NCBI RefSeq assembly: GCF_003722335.1
Contig: NZ_CP026100.1
Span: forward strand, 3,818,001-3,882,000
Direction: 5' to 3'
Origin: Caulobacter flavus
Lineage (GTDB): Bacteria; Pseudomonadota; Alphaproteobacteria; Caulobacterales; Caulobacteraceae
Length of the DNA stretch: 64,000 bases
Below are positions 9,421-17,723 of the stretch, in pieces. A program made the translations under genes and the position numbers. Position 1 is the first letter of the stretch; the number at the start of each line of letters is the position of its first letter. The notes under the pieces were generated by a model that ran no database searches, had not been told where the DNA came from, and saw only the letters and a program-made list of their open reading frames with translations.

Positions 9421-10059
9421 CTTTTGAAGAAGCGCCTGCTCGAGCGCCTTCTGCAGGTTCTCGGGGCTCTCGGCGCCGACCACCGCCACCTTGCCGGCGA
9501 AGATCGCCACCGGCACGCCCGTGACGCCGCCCTGAACGGCCATGGCGTGCTGCTGGACGATCACGTCCTTGTCGGCGCCGTCGGCCAGCAGCTGCAGCAC
9601 GGCCACCTCGTCCATGCCAGCCGCCTTGGCGATCTGGCCCAGCACGACGGGATCGCCGATGTCGCGCCCTTCCTCGAAATAGGCCGCGAACAGGCCCTCG
9701 ACCACTTCGTCCTGCACGGCCGCGCCGCGCGCCCAGCGGATCAGGCGGTGGGCGGCGCTGGTGTTGGGCGACAGGGCGATCTTGTCGAAGGCGAAGCTGA
9801 TGCCTTCCTCGGCCCCGGCCTCTTGCAGCGCCTTGTGCACGGCCTTCAGCCGGGTCTGGTCCTTGAACTTGCCGGCCATGTAGGCGGCGCGATCGACGCC
9901 TTCTTCCGGAAGGGTCGGATCCAGCTGGTACGGACGCCAGATGACGATCGGCTCGAGGTCAGGGCGCGCGGCCAGGGCGCTCTTCACCCGCCGCCAGCCC
10001 AGATAGCACCAAGGGCAGACGACGTCGGCGACGACGTCGACGGTGATCGGCTGACCCAT
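9337..10059 (-). CDS. DsbA family oxidoreductase (FrnE / HCCA isomerase-like)
   Basis: A cytoplasmic thioredoxin-fold protein of the DsbA/FrnE group. The N-terminus MGQPITVDVVADVVCPWCY is diagnostic: the CPWC redox motif directly follows the first beta strand, as in FrnE-type dithiol oxidoreductases. The cis-proline region appears as GVTGVPVAIFAG near residue 195. No signal peptide is seen. The ATG at 10059 is preceded by AGGAG at good spacing; the frame upstream of it is the antisense of popA. The C-terminus (about the last 20 residues) is encoded by an inverted-repeat element. It lies just downstream of popA, 17 bases away, and is likely cotranscribed. The substrate is unknown. Confidence 0.85.
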   Translation of the reverse strand: MGQPITVDVVADVVCPWCYLGWRRVKSALAARPDLEPIVIWRPYQLDPTLPEEGVDRAAYMAGKFKDQTRLKAVHKALQEAGAEEGISFAFDKIALSPNTSAAHRLIRWARGAAVQDEVVEGLFAAYFEEGRDIGDPVVLGQIAKAAGMDEVAVLQLLADGADKDVIVQQHAMAVQGGVTGVPVAIFAGKVAVVGAESPENLQKALEQALLQKPLRGEREGPAAKRWEGEGVHCRRSHHL

Positions 10060-10076
10060 GGCCTTACTCCTGAGAA

Positions 10077-11393
10077 CTAGATGGCCTTCTGGAGGGCCTG
10101 GGAAGCGGCGCGCTCCAGCGCGTGGATGGCGGTTTCGCCCGGCTCGATCTGGGCGACGCCGATGTCGAATTCGCAGACGAACGGGCTGCGGTCCTCGCCG
10201 GCGTCGAAGGCGGTGCAGCCGATGACGGCGGCGATGCGCTCGGCGGCGGCCTTGGCGGCGGCCAGGTTGGTGGCCGGCAGCGCCAGGGCGAAGACCTCCG
10301 GCGCCAGGCGCGCGGCGGTGTCCTCGACGCGGACCAGGCGACCGACCATCGAACCGATCTGCGGAATGGCGCGGTCCAGCCAGCCGTTCTGACGCGCCCA
10401 GACGACGTCGGCCTTGTCGGCCACGCGCAGCACGCCGATCGACAGCGGACGGCCGCGTTCTCGGGCGGCGCCGGCCAGGCGGGCCAGGTGGGCGGCGAAC
10501 AGGTCGCGGGTGAACAGGCCCGTGGCCGCGTCCATCAGGCCCGAGCTGCGGGCCTTCTCCAGCGCGCCGCGAATGGCTTCGCCGCGACGGTAGTTGCGGG
10601 CTAGCTCGATGACCCGGCGGGCCGTGTCGCCCTCCGGCGTCTGGGGCGAGGCGACGTCCGAGACGCCGCGATGGAACGCCTCCGACATCGTCACGTAGCT
10701 CTCGGCGTTCATGTAGAGCAGCGCCGGGATGTGGAAGAGGCGGGTGTTGCGCCGCATGCCGGCGGCGATCGACAGCGCCTCCTGCTGGTTCTCGCCGGCC
10801 CACAGCACCACCGCGTCGAAGGCCCGCTCGTGCAGGTAGTCGAAGGCGGTGTAGGCGGTGAAGGCGCCCACCACGTCGGCGCCGCTGCGGGTCAGGGCGT
10901 TCGACAGCGCCAGGAACTGCGGCGCCGGCTCGCCGATGGCCAGCACGCGATAGGGGGCGCTGGCGGCTTCCGGCAGGTCCAGCCGCCGGCCGCGATCGCC
11001 GAAGGTGGTCAGCCGCAGCTCGAACTCTTCCTCGGCGATGGCCGTGCGGACCAGGGATTCCAGGCGCAGCACCGCCTGCGACGGATGCAACGGCGGCGAC
11101 AGGGTCAGGTCGAAGGCGCTCTGGCCGGCGTCCGTGCCCGGCTCGCCGATGGCGATCACCGGCAGGCGGCGCGGGGCCACGGCGGCCTTCAGGCGACGGG
11201 CGAGGGTCTGGCTGTCGGGACCGGCGGCGTCGAGGTCGACGATCACCGCCTCGATCTGCAGGTCGCCCAGGGCGGCGAGGGCGGCATAGGGCCCGCGCGC
11301 GGTGATGGTGCGCCAGCCCAGGCGGTCCAGCCCTTCGGACAGGGGACCGGCCCGCGTGTCGTCACGCGCCACGATCAGGATCCGGGCGTTCAC
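10077..11393 (-). CDS. popA: PopA, c-di-GMP effector for CtrA degradation
   Basis: A paralogue of PleD with two receiver-like domains (about residues 1-130 and 145-270) and a C-terminal GGDEF domain. The GGDEF domain is catalytically dead: the signature position reads APEVF. The upstream inhibitory I-site RVED is intact at the correct spacing (RVEDTAARLAPEVF). In Caulobacter, PopA binds c-di-GMP through this site and helps recruit CtrA to the cell pole for ClpXP degradation at the G1-S transition. I chose GTG 11393 because the homologous N-terminus VNARILIVARDD begins there and GGAGAA lies about 11 bases upstream; the frame opens at 11465. A FrnE-like gene follows. Confidence 0.87.
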   Translation of the reverse strand: MNARILIVARDDTRAGPLSEGLDRLGWRTITARGPYAALAALGDLQIEAVIVDLDAAGPDSQTLARRLKAAVAPRRLPVIAIGEPGTDAGQSAFDLTLSPPLHPSQAVLRLESLVRTAIAEEEFELRLTTFGDRGRRLDLPEAASAPYRVLAIGEPAPQFLALSNALTRSGADVVGAFTAYTAFDYLHERAFDAVVLWAGENQQEALSIAAGMRRNTRLFHIPALLYMNAESYVTMSEAFHRGVSDVASPQTPEGDTARRVIELARNYRRGEAIRGALEKARSSGLMDAATGLFTRDLFAAHLARLAGAARERGRPLSIGVLRVADKADVVWARQNGWLDRAIPQIGSMVGRLVRVEDTAARLAPEVFALALPATNLAAAKAAAERIAAVIGCTAFDAGEDRSPFVCEFDIGVAQIEPGETAIHALERAASQALQKAI

Positions 11394-11580
11394 CGCCAAA
11401 TTCGTTCTCCGCTGGCGCAGGCCTTCGATTCGCGAGCCAACATAGCAGAGGCGAGGGTGCGGCAAAGGGATGCGTGGTCGCAGTCTTTACCTTGTCGACA
11501 GGCGATTTCTCCCGGGCTTGCCTGACCGGGCGTCAACCGGTCCCTACTGCCGCCAACGAGATGAAACGGGAGGAGAAGCG

Positions 11581-12708
11581 ATGGGCCAGGGACCGCTGTC
11601 TGGGCTGAAGGTGCTGGAATTCGCGGGCATCGGCCCCGGACCGTTCTGCGGCATGCTGCTGTCGGACCTCGGCGCCGACGTCGTGCGCATCGACCGCAAG
11701 GGCTCGGGCCGCTCCTCGCCGGCCGACGTCACCGCCCGCGGCCGCCGCTCGGTGGCGCTGGACCTCAAGCAGCCCGCCGCGGTCGAGACCTGCCTGAAGA
11801 TGATGGAGACCGCCGACGCGGTGTTCGAGGGTTTCCGCCCCGGGGTGATGGAGCGCCTGGGCCTGGGCCCCGACACGGCGCTCGCCCGTAACCCCAGGCT
11901 CGTCTACGGCCGCATGACCGGCTGGGGCCAGACCGGTCCCTATGCCAAGGCCGCCGGCCACGACATGAACTACATCGCCATCACCGGCGCGCTGGACGCT
12001 ATAGGTACAGAGGACAAGCCGATCCCGCCGCTGAACCTGGTGGGCGACTTCGGCGGCGGGGCGCTCTATCTGGCCTTCGGCCTGCTGGCCGGGGTGATCC
12101 ACGCCCGCGAGACCGGCCAGGGCCAGGTCATCGACTGCGCCATGAGCGACGGCGCAGCCTCGTTGATGGCTATGTTCTACGGCTTCAAGGCCATGGGCAT
12201 GTGGCGCGAGGGACGGCGCAGCAACCTGCTCGACGGCGGGGCCCACTTCTACGACACCTATCGGTGCGCCGACGGCAAGTGGGTGTCGATCGGCTCGATC
12301 GAGCCGCAGTTCTACCTGTTGCTGCTGGAGAAGACCGGCATCACCGACCCGCACTTCCAGGCCCAGATGAGCCGAGAGGACTGGCCGGCCCTGCGCGAGA
12401 AGCTGGCCGCCGTCATCGCGACCAGGACCCGCGACGAGTGGTGCCAGATCATGGACGCCACCGACGTCTGCTTCGCGCCGGTGCTGTCGATGGACGAGGC
12501 TCCTGGCCACGCCCACAACAAGGCGCGCGAGACCTTCGTCGAGGTGGCCGGCGTCATCCAGCCCGCGCCCGCGCCGCGCTTTTCGGCGACGCCCGGCGTC
12601 ATTCAGGGACCGCCGCCCAAGATCGGGGCCGACAACGTCTCCGCTCTCGGGGACTGGGGCTTCGACGCCGCCGCCATCGCCGCGCTGGAGGCTTCCGGCG
12701 CACTCTGA
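11581..12708 (+). CDS. CaiB/BaiF family CoA transferase (alpha-methylacyl-CoA racemase-like)
   Basis: A 375-residue class III CoA-transferase-fold enzyme, closest in appearance to alpha-methylacyl-CoA racemase. Diagnostic motifs are [20 protein letters not shown] near the N-terminus, [24 protein letters not shown], and [13 protein letters not shown] followed by [16 protein letters not shown], which contain the His and Asp used by racemases for alpha-proton exchange. The start at 11581 is clear, with GGGAGGAG seven bases upstream. Likely role: epimerisation of branched 2-methylacyl-CoA thioesters in fatty acid degradation. Transfer of CoA between acids cannot be excluded from sequence alone. 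It appears to be a single-gene unit. Confidence 0.88.
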   Translation: MGQGPLSGLKVLEFAGIGPGPFCGMLLSDLGADVVRIDRKGSGRSSPADVTARGRRSVALDLKQPAAVETCLKMMETADAVFEGFRPGVMERLGLGPDTALARNPRLVYGRMTGWGQTGPYAKAAGHDMNYIAITGALDAIGTEDKPIPPLNLVGDFGGGALYLAFGLLAGVIHARETGQGQVIDCAMSDGAASLMAMFYGFKAMGMWREGRRSNLLDGGAHFYDTYRCADGKWVSIGSIEPQFYLLLLEKTGITDPHFQAQMSREDWPALREKLAAVIATRTRDEWCQIMDATDVCFAPVLSMDEAPGHAHNKARETFVEVAGVIQPAPAPRFSATPGVIQGPPPKIGADNVSALGDWGFDAAAIAALEASGAL

Positions 12709-12768
12709 CGCAAGCTGACAACCGCGTTCAGATGCGGTTCAGGCGGCGAATCCTACCTTCGAACTGTG

Positions 12769-12862
12769 ACCGGCCGCCGCGCCAACCCGTCCCTCGATGC
12801 GGCGGCCGGTTCAGGCAAGACCTGCGGAGACGCGTCGCTTTCCCTGAGGCGGCGCGTCTTTG
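12769..12862 (+). terminator. Two hairpins between the CoA transferase and yihY genes
   Basis: ACCGGCCGCCGC (12769-12780) pairs perfectly with GCGGCGGCCGGT (12799-12810). Further on, AGACGCGTCGC (12828-12838) pairs with GCGGCGCGTCT (12849-12859) with one mismatch and runs into TTT. The second stem is the better terminator candidate. Confidence 0.45.
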
Positions 12863-12941
12863 ACCGTCTGGAGGGGGGCTTTCCGGACAGCGGCGCCGTC
12901 AAGGGTTGCTTCACCGGGCCGCCGGAGGCAGTTTCCGCCGG

Positions 12942-13892
12942 ATGCAGCCCCCCAAGGCCCCCATTCGCTGGCGAGACCTCGATCTCGACCCGATCCACTG
13001 GGTTCAGGAAATCCTTCGCGTTCTCGGCCTGGCCCTGTCCCGGCTGTGGGGGCGCGACGTCATGCTCTATGTGGGCGGCGTCTCGTTCTTCGCCCTCCTG
13101 GCGGTATTTCCGGGCCTGGCCATTCTGATCGGCCTCTACAGCCTGCTGCTGGACCCCAACACCGCCGCCCGCCAGGCCGACGCCCTGGCCTTCATGATGC
13201 CGCCCGGCGCGCGGCCGATCTTCCAGAGCGAGATGCAGCGCCTGGCCCACGCGCCGGTCTACACCGTCTCGCTGCAGAGCCTCGTCATCCTGGTCATCGG
13301 CGTCTACGCCGCCCATCGCGGCTTCAAGGCCCTGCTGGCCGGCCTGTCGTTCATCCACGACGAGGAGGACCAGCGCGGCTTCTTCGGCTTCAACCTGATG
13401 GCGCTGTTCGTGCTGATCGCGGCCTTTGGCCTGCTGTTCCTGATGTCGGGGGTGTTCCTGACCTTCAGGCTGCTCTCCAGCACCCTGAACCTGCGGCCGC
13501 TGGAAGGCGTGTCGTGGATCCAGAGCGAGTGGACCTGGGCGACCATGGGCCTGATCGTGGGCATGACCCTGATCTACCGCTACGCCATGTCGCGCCAGCC
13601 CGTCGGCTGGCGCGCCTCGCTGACCGGCGGGTTCGCCGCGGGCCTGTTCTGCGTCTTCATGTCGTGGGCCAGCGCCTTCTACGTCGAGAAGGTGGCCCAT
13701 CTGGGCGCGACCTACGGCTCGATCTCGGCGGTGATCATCTTCCTGATCTGGCTGTCGTGGAGCGTCAACGCGGTGTTCTTCGGCGGCGCCCTGGCCACCG
13801 AGGTCGAGATCGCGCTCGACGAGCGGCCCCAGGCCCTGGTCGACGGGCCCAAGGCCATCGCCCTCAAGGCGCCTTCGTCACCCGAAAGCTGA
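12942..13892 (+). CDS. YihY/virulence factor BrkB family membrane protein
   Basis: An inner-membrane protein with about six transmembrane segments. The family signature is visible as VGGVSFFALLAVFPGLAILI near residues 40-60 and the final pair of helices around YGSISAVIIFLIWLSWSVNA with FFGGALATEVE just after. Although some members were once called ribonuclease BN, the family is not a nuclease and its function is unsettled. The frame opens at TTG 12906, but ATG 12942 with GGAGG 13 bases upstream gives the usual N-terminus. Its last 29 bases overlap the convergent tusA-like gene. Confidence 0.85.
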   Translation: MQPPKAPIRWRDLDLDPIHWVQEILRVLGLALSRLWGRDVMLYVGGVSFFALLAVFPGLAILIGLYSLLLDPNTAARQADALAFMMPPGARPIFQSEMQRLAHAPVYTVSLQSLVILVIGVYAAHRGFKALLAGLSFIHDEEDQRGFFGFNLMALFVLIAAFGLLFLMSGVFLTFRLLSSTLNLRPLEGVSWIQSEWTWATMGLIVGMTLIYRYAMSRQPVGWRASLTGGFAAGLFCVFMSWASAFYVEKVAHLGATYGSISAVIIFLIWLSWSVNAVFFGGALATEVEIALDERPQALVDGPKAIALKAPSSPES

Positions 13893-14094
13893 TCGCCCCC
13901 GAGGGCAGGTCCTCCACGCCTTCCAGCGTCACGCCCAGCTGGCGGGCGAAGTGCGGCACGTCGATGCGCGCCAGGGGATCGTCGGCCAGCAGACGCACCG
14001 TCGCCCCGGCCGGCGCGTGCTCCAGCGCCCGCCGCAGCCGGAGCGTCGGCACCGGGCAGCGGTGGCCGCGCGCGTCGACCTCGATGTCGCTCAC
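13864..14094 (-). CDS. Sulfurtransferase TusA family protein
   Basis: A 76-residue TusA-like protein that would relay persulfide sulfur, for example to tRNA thiolation or molybdenum-cofactor chemistry. The family motif CPVP in RGHRCPVPTLRLRRAL carries the single reactive cysteine near residue 14, followed by the conserved acidic-rich region LADDPLARIDVPHF. The GTG start overlaps the rsuA stop (GTGA), indicating translational coupling. It is the last gene of the rsmC-rsuA-tusA cluster, so a link with RNA modification is attractive but inferred. The 3' end overlaps the convergent yihY gene by 29 bases. Confidence 0.85.
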   Translation of the reverse strand: MSDIEVDARGHRCPVPTLRLRRALEHAPAGATVRLLADDPLARIDVPHFARQLGVTLEGVEDLPSGAISFRVTKAP

Positions 14095-14825
14095 GAAAAC
14101 ACCTGCTCGGCTTCCTGGGTCGTGAGGATGCGGTGCTTGCCCGGCTCCAGGTCGCCTGGCAGCGTGATCCCGCCGATGCGCTCCCGGTGCAGGGCGACGA
14201 CGTGGTTGTCCATGGCCGCGAACATCCGGCGCACCTGGTGATAGCGGCCCTCGGTGATGGTCAGGCGCGCGGTCTTCTCGTCGACCACGTCCAGGCTGGC
14301 GGGCAGCAGCGGCTTTTCCTCGCCCTCCAGCATCAGCGTGCCGCTGGCGAAGGCCTCGCCTTCCTTGCCTGACAGCGGCCGGTCGAGGCTGGCCAGGTAG
14401 GTCTTTTCCACGTGGCGCTTGGGCGAGATCACCCGGTGCAGGAAATCGCCGTCGTCGGTGATCAGCAGCAGGCCCGAGGTGTCCTTGTCCAGCCGGCCCA
14501 CGCTCGACAGCGCCGGGTCGCGGATCTGCCAGCGGCGCGGCAGCAGGTCGTAGATCTTGGCCCCGTCCTCGCGATGCGAGCACACCACGCCCAGCGGCTT
14601 GTTCATCAGCAGCACCAGCGGCGCGGGCGGATCCACCGGGACGCCTCTGATCATCAGGTGCTGGGGCAGGTCTGCGGTCACGGCGATGCGCTTGCCGGCG
14701 TCCTTCAGCGGAACGCCGTCGAAGGTCACCTTGCCGGACGCCACCAGGGCCTGGACCTCGCGCCGCGCGCCATAGCCCAGGTTGGCCAGCAGCCGGTCCA
14801 GCCGCGCCATCAGCGCCTTGGTCAT
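14091..14825 (-). CDS. rsuA: 16S rRNA pseudouridine(516) synthase RsuA-like
   Basis: A pseudouridine synthase of the RsuA/RluB/RluE/RluF family. An S4 RNA-binding domain occupies the N-terminus (RLDRLLANLGYGARREVQAL), followed by the catalytic domain with the essential Asp in SVGRLDKDTSGLLLITDDG. The C-terminal part, RLTISEG-like RLTITEGRYHQVRRMFAA and LHRERIGGITLPGDLEPG, matches E. coli RsuA better than RluB, which favours modification of U516 in 16S rRNA. The start at 14825 overlaps the upstream methyltransferase stop (ATGA); ATG 14810 is an alternative. Both neighbours overlap, forming a translationally coupled cluster. Confidence 0.88.
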   Translation of the reverse strand: MTKALMARLDRLLANLGYGARREVQALVASGKVTFDGVPLKDAGKRIAVTADLPQHLMIRGVPVDPPAPLVLLMNKPLGVVCSHREDGAKIYDLLPRRWQIRDPALSSVGRLDKDTSGLLLITDDGDFLHRVISPKRHVEKTYLASLDRPLSGKEGEAFASGTLMLEGEEKPLLPASLDVVDEKTARLTITEGRYHQVRRMFAAMDNHVVALHRERIGGITLPGDLEPGKHRILTTQEAEQVFS

Positions 14826-15739
14826 TTCACGGCCTCGAGCACCTTGAAGCCTTCCTGGTCGACCACCGGGCGCACGCGGGCGAAGTGGTCGGCCAGCACG
14901 GCCTCGTAGGGCAGGTGTCGGTTGGCCACCAGCCACAGCACGCCGCCCTTCTTCAGCAGCGCCGCGGCGCCGCGGATGAAGGCCTGGCCCAGCGCCTTGT
15001 CCTCGCCGCCGCCCTCGTGGAACGGCGGGTTGGAGACCACGAAGTCCAGGTTCGAAAGTTCGGGCAGGCCCAGGCGGATGTCGGCGTGCGAGAAGCTCAC
15101 GCGGGCGTCGTCGACATTGCGGCGCGCGGCGTCCAGGGCCCGGCGGTCGATGTCGACCAGCGCGAGGTTCGTCACCTTCGGCGAGGCCAGAACCTGGTGG
15201 GCCAGCACGCCGATGCCGCAGCCCAGGTCCGCGCCGGCGCCCGAGAAGGCGGGCAGGGCCTGCATGAGGAGGGCGGTGCCGGTGTCGAGGCGATCCCAGC
15301 TGAACACGCCGGGCTGGGTCCACAGACCTTCGCCGTCGATGCGGCGCGGCGCGCCCTCGGCCAGGGCTTCGGTCAGGCCCGCCGGCGTCTCGGGGCGCAG
15401 GGTCATGCAGATGCGGTGGTGACGGCGGGCGTCCTCGCCGATCTTGCAGCCGAAACCCGACAGCTCCTTCTTCAGACGCAGGCCGCCGCGATCCTTCGGC
15501 GCGGCCACGGTCAGCCGGCCGCCGGGCTTCAGCACCCGCAGGGCCTGGGCCAGCACGTAGCGGCGCTCGACCGCGCCGGCCGGGGCCAGGACCACGAAGG
15601 CGTCCATCGAGGCATCGGTCAGGGCCTCCAGCGGCTGCGCGCCCGGAACGGTCGGCGCGGTCTGCATGGCGCCGCGCGGCGTCTCGATCACCTCGCGGGG
15701 AGGAAAGCCATAGACGGCGGCGGAGACGGTGTCGGTCAT
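14822..15739 (-). CDS. rsmC: Class I SAM-dependent methyltransferase, RsmC-like
   Basis: A 305-residue rRNA guanine-N2 methyltransferase of the RsmC/RlmG type. It has the tandem architecture of that family: a degenerate N-terminal methyltransferase-like half (residues about 1-140) and an active C-terminal half with SAM-binding GADLGCGIGVLAHQVL and the substrate motif NPPFH, in SNPPFHEGG. RsmC methylates G1207 of 16S rRNA in E. coli. Its position directly before rsuA, with overlapping stop and start codons, supports a small rRNA-modification operon. The gene starts divergently from the coiled-coil protein gene beginning at 15885. Confidence 0.83.
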   Translation of the reverse strand: MTDTVSAAVYGFPPREVIETPRGAMQTAPTVPGAQPLEALTDASMDAFVVLAPAGAVERRYVLAQALRVLKPGGRLTVAAPKDRGGLRLKKELSGFGCKIGEDARRHHRICMTLRPETPAGLTEALAEGAPRRIDGEGLWTQPGVFSWDRLDTGTALLMQALPAFSGAGADLGCGIGVLAHQVLASPKVTNLALVDIDRRALDAARRNVDDARVSFSHADIRLGLPELSNLDFVVSNPPFHEGGGEDKALGQAFIRGAAALLKKGGVLWLVANRHLPYEAVLADHFARVRPVVDQEGFKVLEAVK

Positions 15740-15884
15740 GAGCGGAGGATCTTGGGCCGTGGAACGCGAAGGGCGGGAAAGGGGCGTTGGTTACCTTGGC
15801 ATGGTCCGCGACGCCAGACTTTCAGGAACCCGGACGGGGAACCCTCGCCGCGCGCGACGAATTGCTGGGGAAGGAGGAACCGGC

Positions 15885-16415
15885 ATGGCCAAGGCGTCCG
15901 TCCGGCGACTGAAGGTCTATGAGGCCCGTTTCGGCTTCCACGATTCCGTCGTCGCCGCGCCGAACCAGAAGGCGGCGCTGGACGCCTGGGGCGTGCGCCA
16001 GGATCTGTTCGCCGAGGGCGACGCCCGCGTTTCCGAGGACGAGGCCGCGATCGAGGCGGCTCAGGCCCATCCCGGCGCGCCGCTGCGCCGCGCCGCCGGA
16101 TCAAACGATCCGTACGGTCTGGCGCCGAACCTGCCGGACATCGCCGACGCGCCTCGCAAGCCTAAGCCTAAGGCCCGCGCGACCAAGCCCGCCGAGCCTC
16201 CTCCGCCGCCCGACCGCTCCGCCCTCGACAGGGCTGAGGCGGATCTGGCCGAACTGGAGGTCCGCCACCGCGACGAGAAGGCCGAGCTCGATCGCCGCAT
16301 GGCCGCCCTGGAAAAGGAGATCGACGCCGCCCGCCGCCGCTGGAGATCCGAACGCCGCAAGGCGGAGGCGGTGGTCGACGAGAAGCGGCGCGCCTATCGC
16401 ACTGCGGGCGGCTAG
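15885..16415 (+). CDS. Hypothetical coiled-coil protein
   Basis: A 176-residue protein with no recognised enzymatic domain. The N-terminal part (KVYEARFGFHDSVVAAPNQK, then AALDAWGVRQDLF) looks like a small conserved module found in Caulobacterales. The middle is proline/lysine-rich and the last 70 residues are a charged, probably coiled-coil helix rich in Glu, Arg, Lys and Ala. The start is firm: GGAAGGAGG lies seven bases before the ATG. The frame is open upstream to 15729 but has no good ribosome-binding site there. The name TolA-like would rest only on composition, so I do not assign it. Confidence 0.72.
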   Translation: MAKASVRRLKVYEARFGFHDSVVAAPNQKAALDAWGVRQDLFAEGDARVSEDEAAIEAAQAHPGAPLRRAAGSNDPYGLAPNLPDIADAPRKPKPKARATKPAEPPPPPDRSALDRAEADLAELEVRHRDEKAELDRRMAALEKEIDAARRRWRSERRKAEAVVDEKRRAYRTAGG

Positions 16416-16453
16416 CGGTTGCGCAACGACAGGCAGCCCATCAAGCTCGCCCC

Positions 16454-17005
16454 ATGAACGCCACGGCCCTCATCATCATCGACCTGCAGCGCGGCATGCT
16501 CCCGGAGAACACCGGCCCACGCAACAATCCGCAGGCCGAGGACAACGCCGCCCACCTGCTGCACGCCTGGCGCGTTCGCGGCATGCCGGTGGTCCACGTG
16601 CGCCACATGAGCCGCTCGCCCGAGGGCTCGTTCTGGCCCGGCTCGTCCAACTGCGAGTTCCAGCCGCGCTTCGAGCCCCTGCCGTCCGAGCATCGCCTGG
16701 AGAAGAACGTCCCCGACGCCTTCGCCGGCAGCGGCCTGGAGCGCTGGCTGCGCCTGCGCGACGTGCATCACCTCGTCGTGGTCGGCGTGGCCACCAACAA
16801 CTCGGTCGAGGCTGCCGTGCGCGCCGCCGCCTGCCTGGGCTTCGACGTCGCCGTGCCGGGCGACGCCTGCTTCACCTTCGACAAGGCCGATCTCGGAGGC
16901 GTCGTCCGCGACGCCGAGGAATGGCACCTGATGAGCCTCTCCAACCTCGACGGGGAGTACGCGGTGGTCACGCGGACGGACGAGATCCTGGCGAGGCTGG
17001 GGTAA
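16454..17005 (+). CDS. Isochorismatase-fold hydrolase with Ser at the nucleophile position
   Basis: A 183-residue protein with the isochorismatase/cysteine-hydrolase fold. The catalytic Asp is in LIIIDLQRGM near residue 10 and the catalytic Lys in RLEKNVPDAF near residue 82. The loop that normally carries the nucleophilic Cys (TxxCV) reads VGVATNNSVEAAVRAA, so Ser replaces Cys. A T-N-N-S version occurs in a recognisable subfamily, so this is probably not a recent mutation, but thiol-based amidase chemistry is unlikely and the substrate is unknown. The downstream DNA drops sharply in GC content. Confidence 0.83.
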   Translation: MNATALIIIDLQRGMLPENTGPRNNPQAEDNAAHLLHAWRVRGMPVVHVRHMSRSPEGSFWPGSSNCEFQPRFEPLPSEHRLEKNVPDAFAGSGLERWLRLRDVHHLVVVGVATNNSVEAAVRAAACLGFDVAVPGDACFTFDKADLGGVVRDAEEWHLMSLSNLDGEYAVVTRTDEILARLG

Positions 17006-17223
17006 CGCCGAAGCCTGCTCGTTACCCTTCTCGGCCGGAGTTGATGTCCATTCGCTGACGGTGCCCCGCCACTTTCTGTCATTGACTCGCCCCCAGACAT
17101 TGAACGTCGAGCAGGTCGTTCAAAAGAACGGTGCTGGTGCACAAAAACCGAAGGGGCAACGAGGCGCTTGCTATTGCACAGGTTGTATGCAGAAGCTCAA
17201 CTTTAGGGAAAACGTTGGGTGTT

Positions 17224-17664
17224 ATGCAATTGAAAATCGTGACTGCAGTGGGTGCGATGGCAACAACTCAGAAGCAGGCCATCGGCAATGGGATATGCTT
17301 GCCGGATGTACTGGGGCAGCTGGTGGCTAGCTTCGCGTCCTTTATATCGCCAGTCGGACTGGGTAGTTGGAGTCTTGGTGCATTAATCGGCGGGATCGCG
17401 AGCTATTTCATTGTGAGGCAGCATGTATTCACGTTGGGAGCTTTTTCTGCAGTGATTGGCGTTGTCGGTGGCGCCGGCGTACTTCAGCTCCTGAGTGGAC
17501 TAAACTCCATTCAAGATAGGGGGGTGTGGTGGTATCCGTGCGGGCTATTGTTCGGAGCTGTGATTGTGGCGATCTGGTGGGATCCTGGTCTAAATTCAGC
17601 GCAAAAAAAGAGCGGCAAGGAAGAGGATCAGGCTGGCGACGGAGTCGTAAAGGCCGAACATTAA
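17224..17664 (+). CDS. Small hypothetical membrane protein in low-GC islet
   Basis: A 146-residue open frame with lower GC content than its surroundings. Residues about 25-110 contain three to four hydrophobic segments (for example GSWSLGALIGGIASYFIV and AVIGVVGGAGVLQLLSG), and the C-terminal 30 residues are polar (KKSGKEEDQAGDG). No family is recognised. The frame opens at GTG 17131; ATG 17224 is my choice, though no start has a convincing ribosome-binding site. It converges with the AbiC-like gene, 59 bases away. Function unknown; a membrane-acting partner in defence is speculation. Confidence 0.45.
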   Translation: MQLKIVTAVGAMATTQKQAIGNGICLPDVLGQLVASFASFISPVGLGSWSLGALIGGIASYFIVRQHVFTLGAFSAVIGVVGGAGVLQLLSGLNSIQDRGVWWYPCGLLFGAVIVAIWWDPGLNSAQKKSGKEEDQAGDGVVKAEH

Positions 17665-17723
17665 GCGGGGGGGGCGATCAGAGCAGAATCTGCCCCATCA
17701 TTGGCGATGATCGGCTTCTGCCG

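Noticed and set aside
17061..17330. 89-residue Cys-rich ORF overlapping the small membrane protein
   Set aside because: Overlaps a better hydrophobic frame, lacks a ribosome-binding site, and the Cys pattern fits no zinc-finger family.
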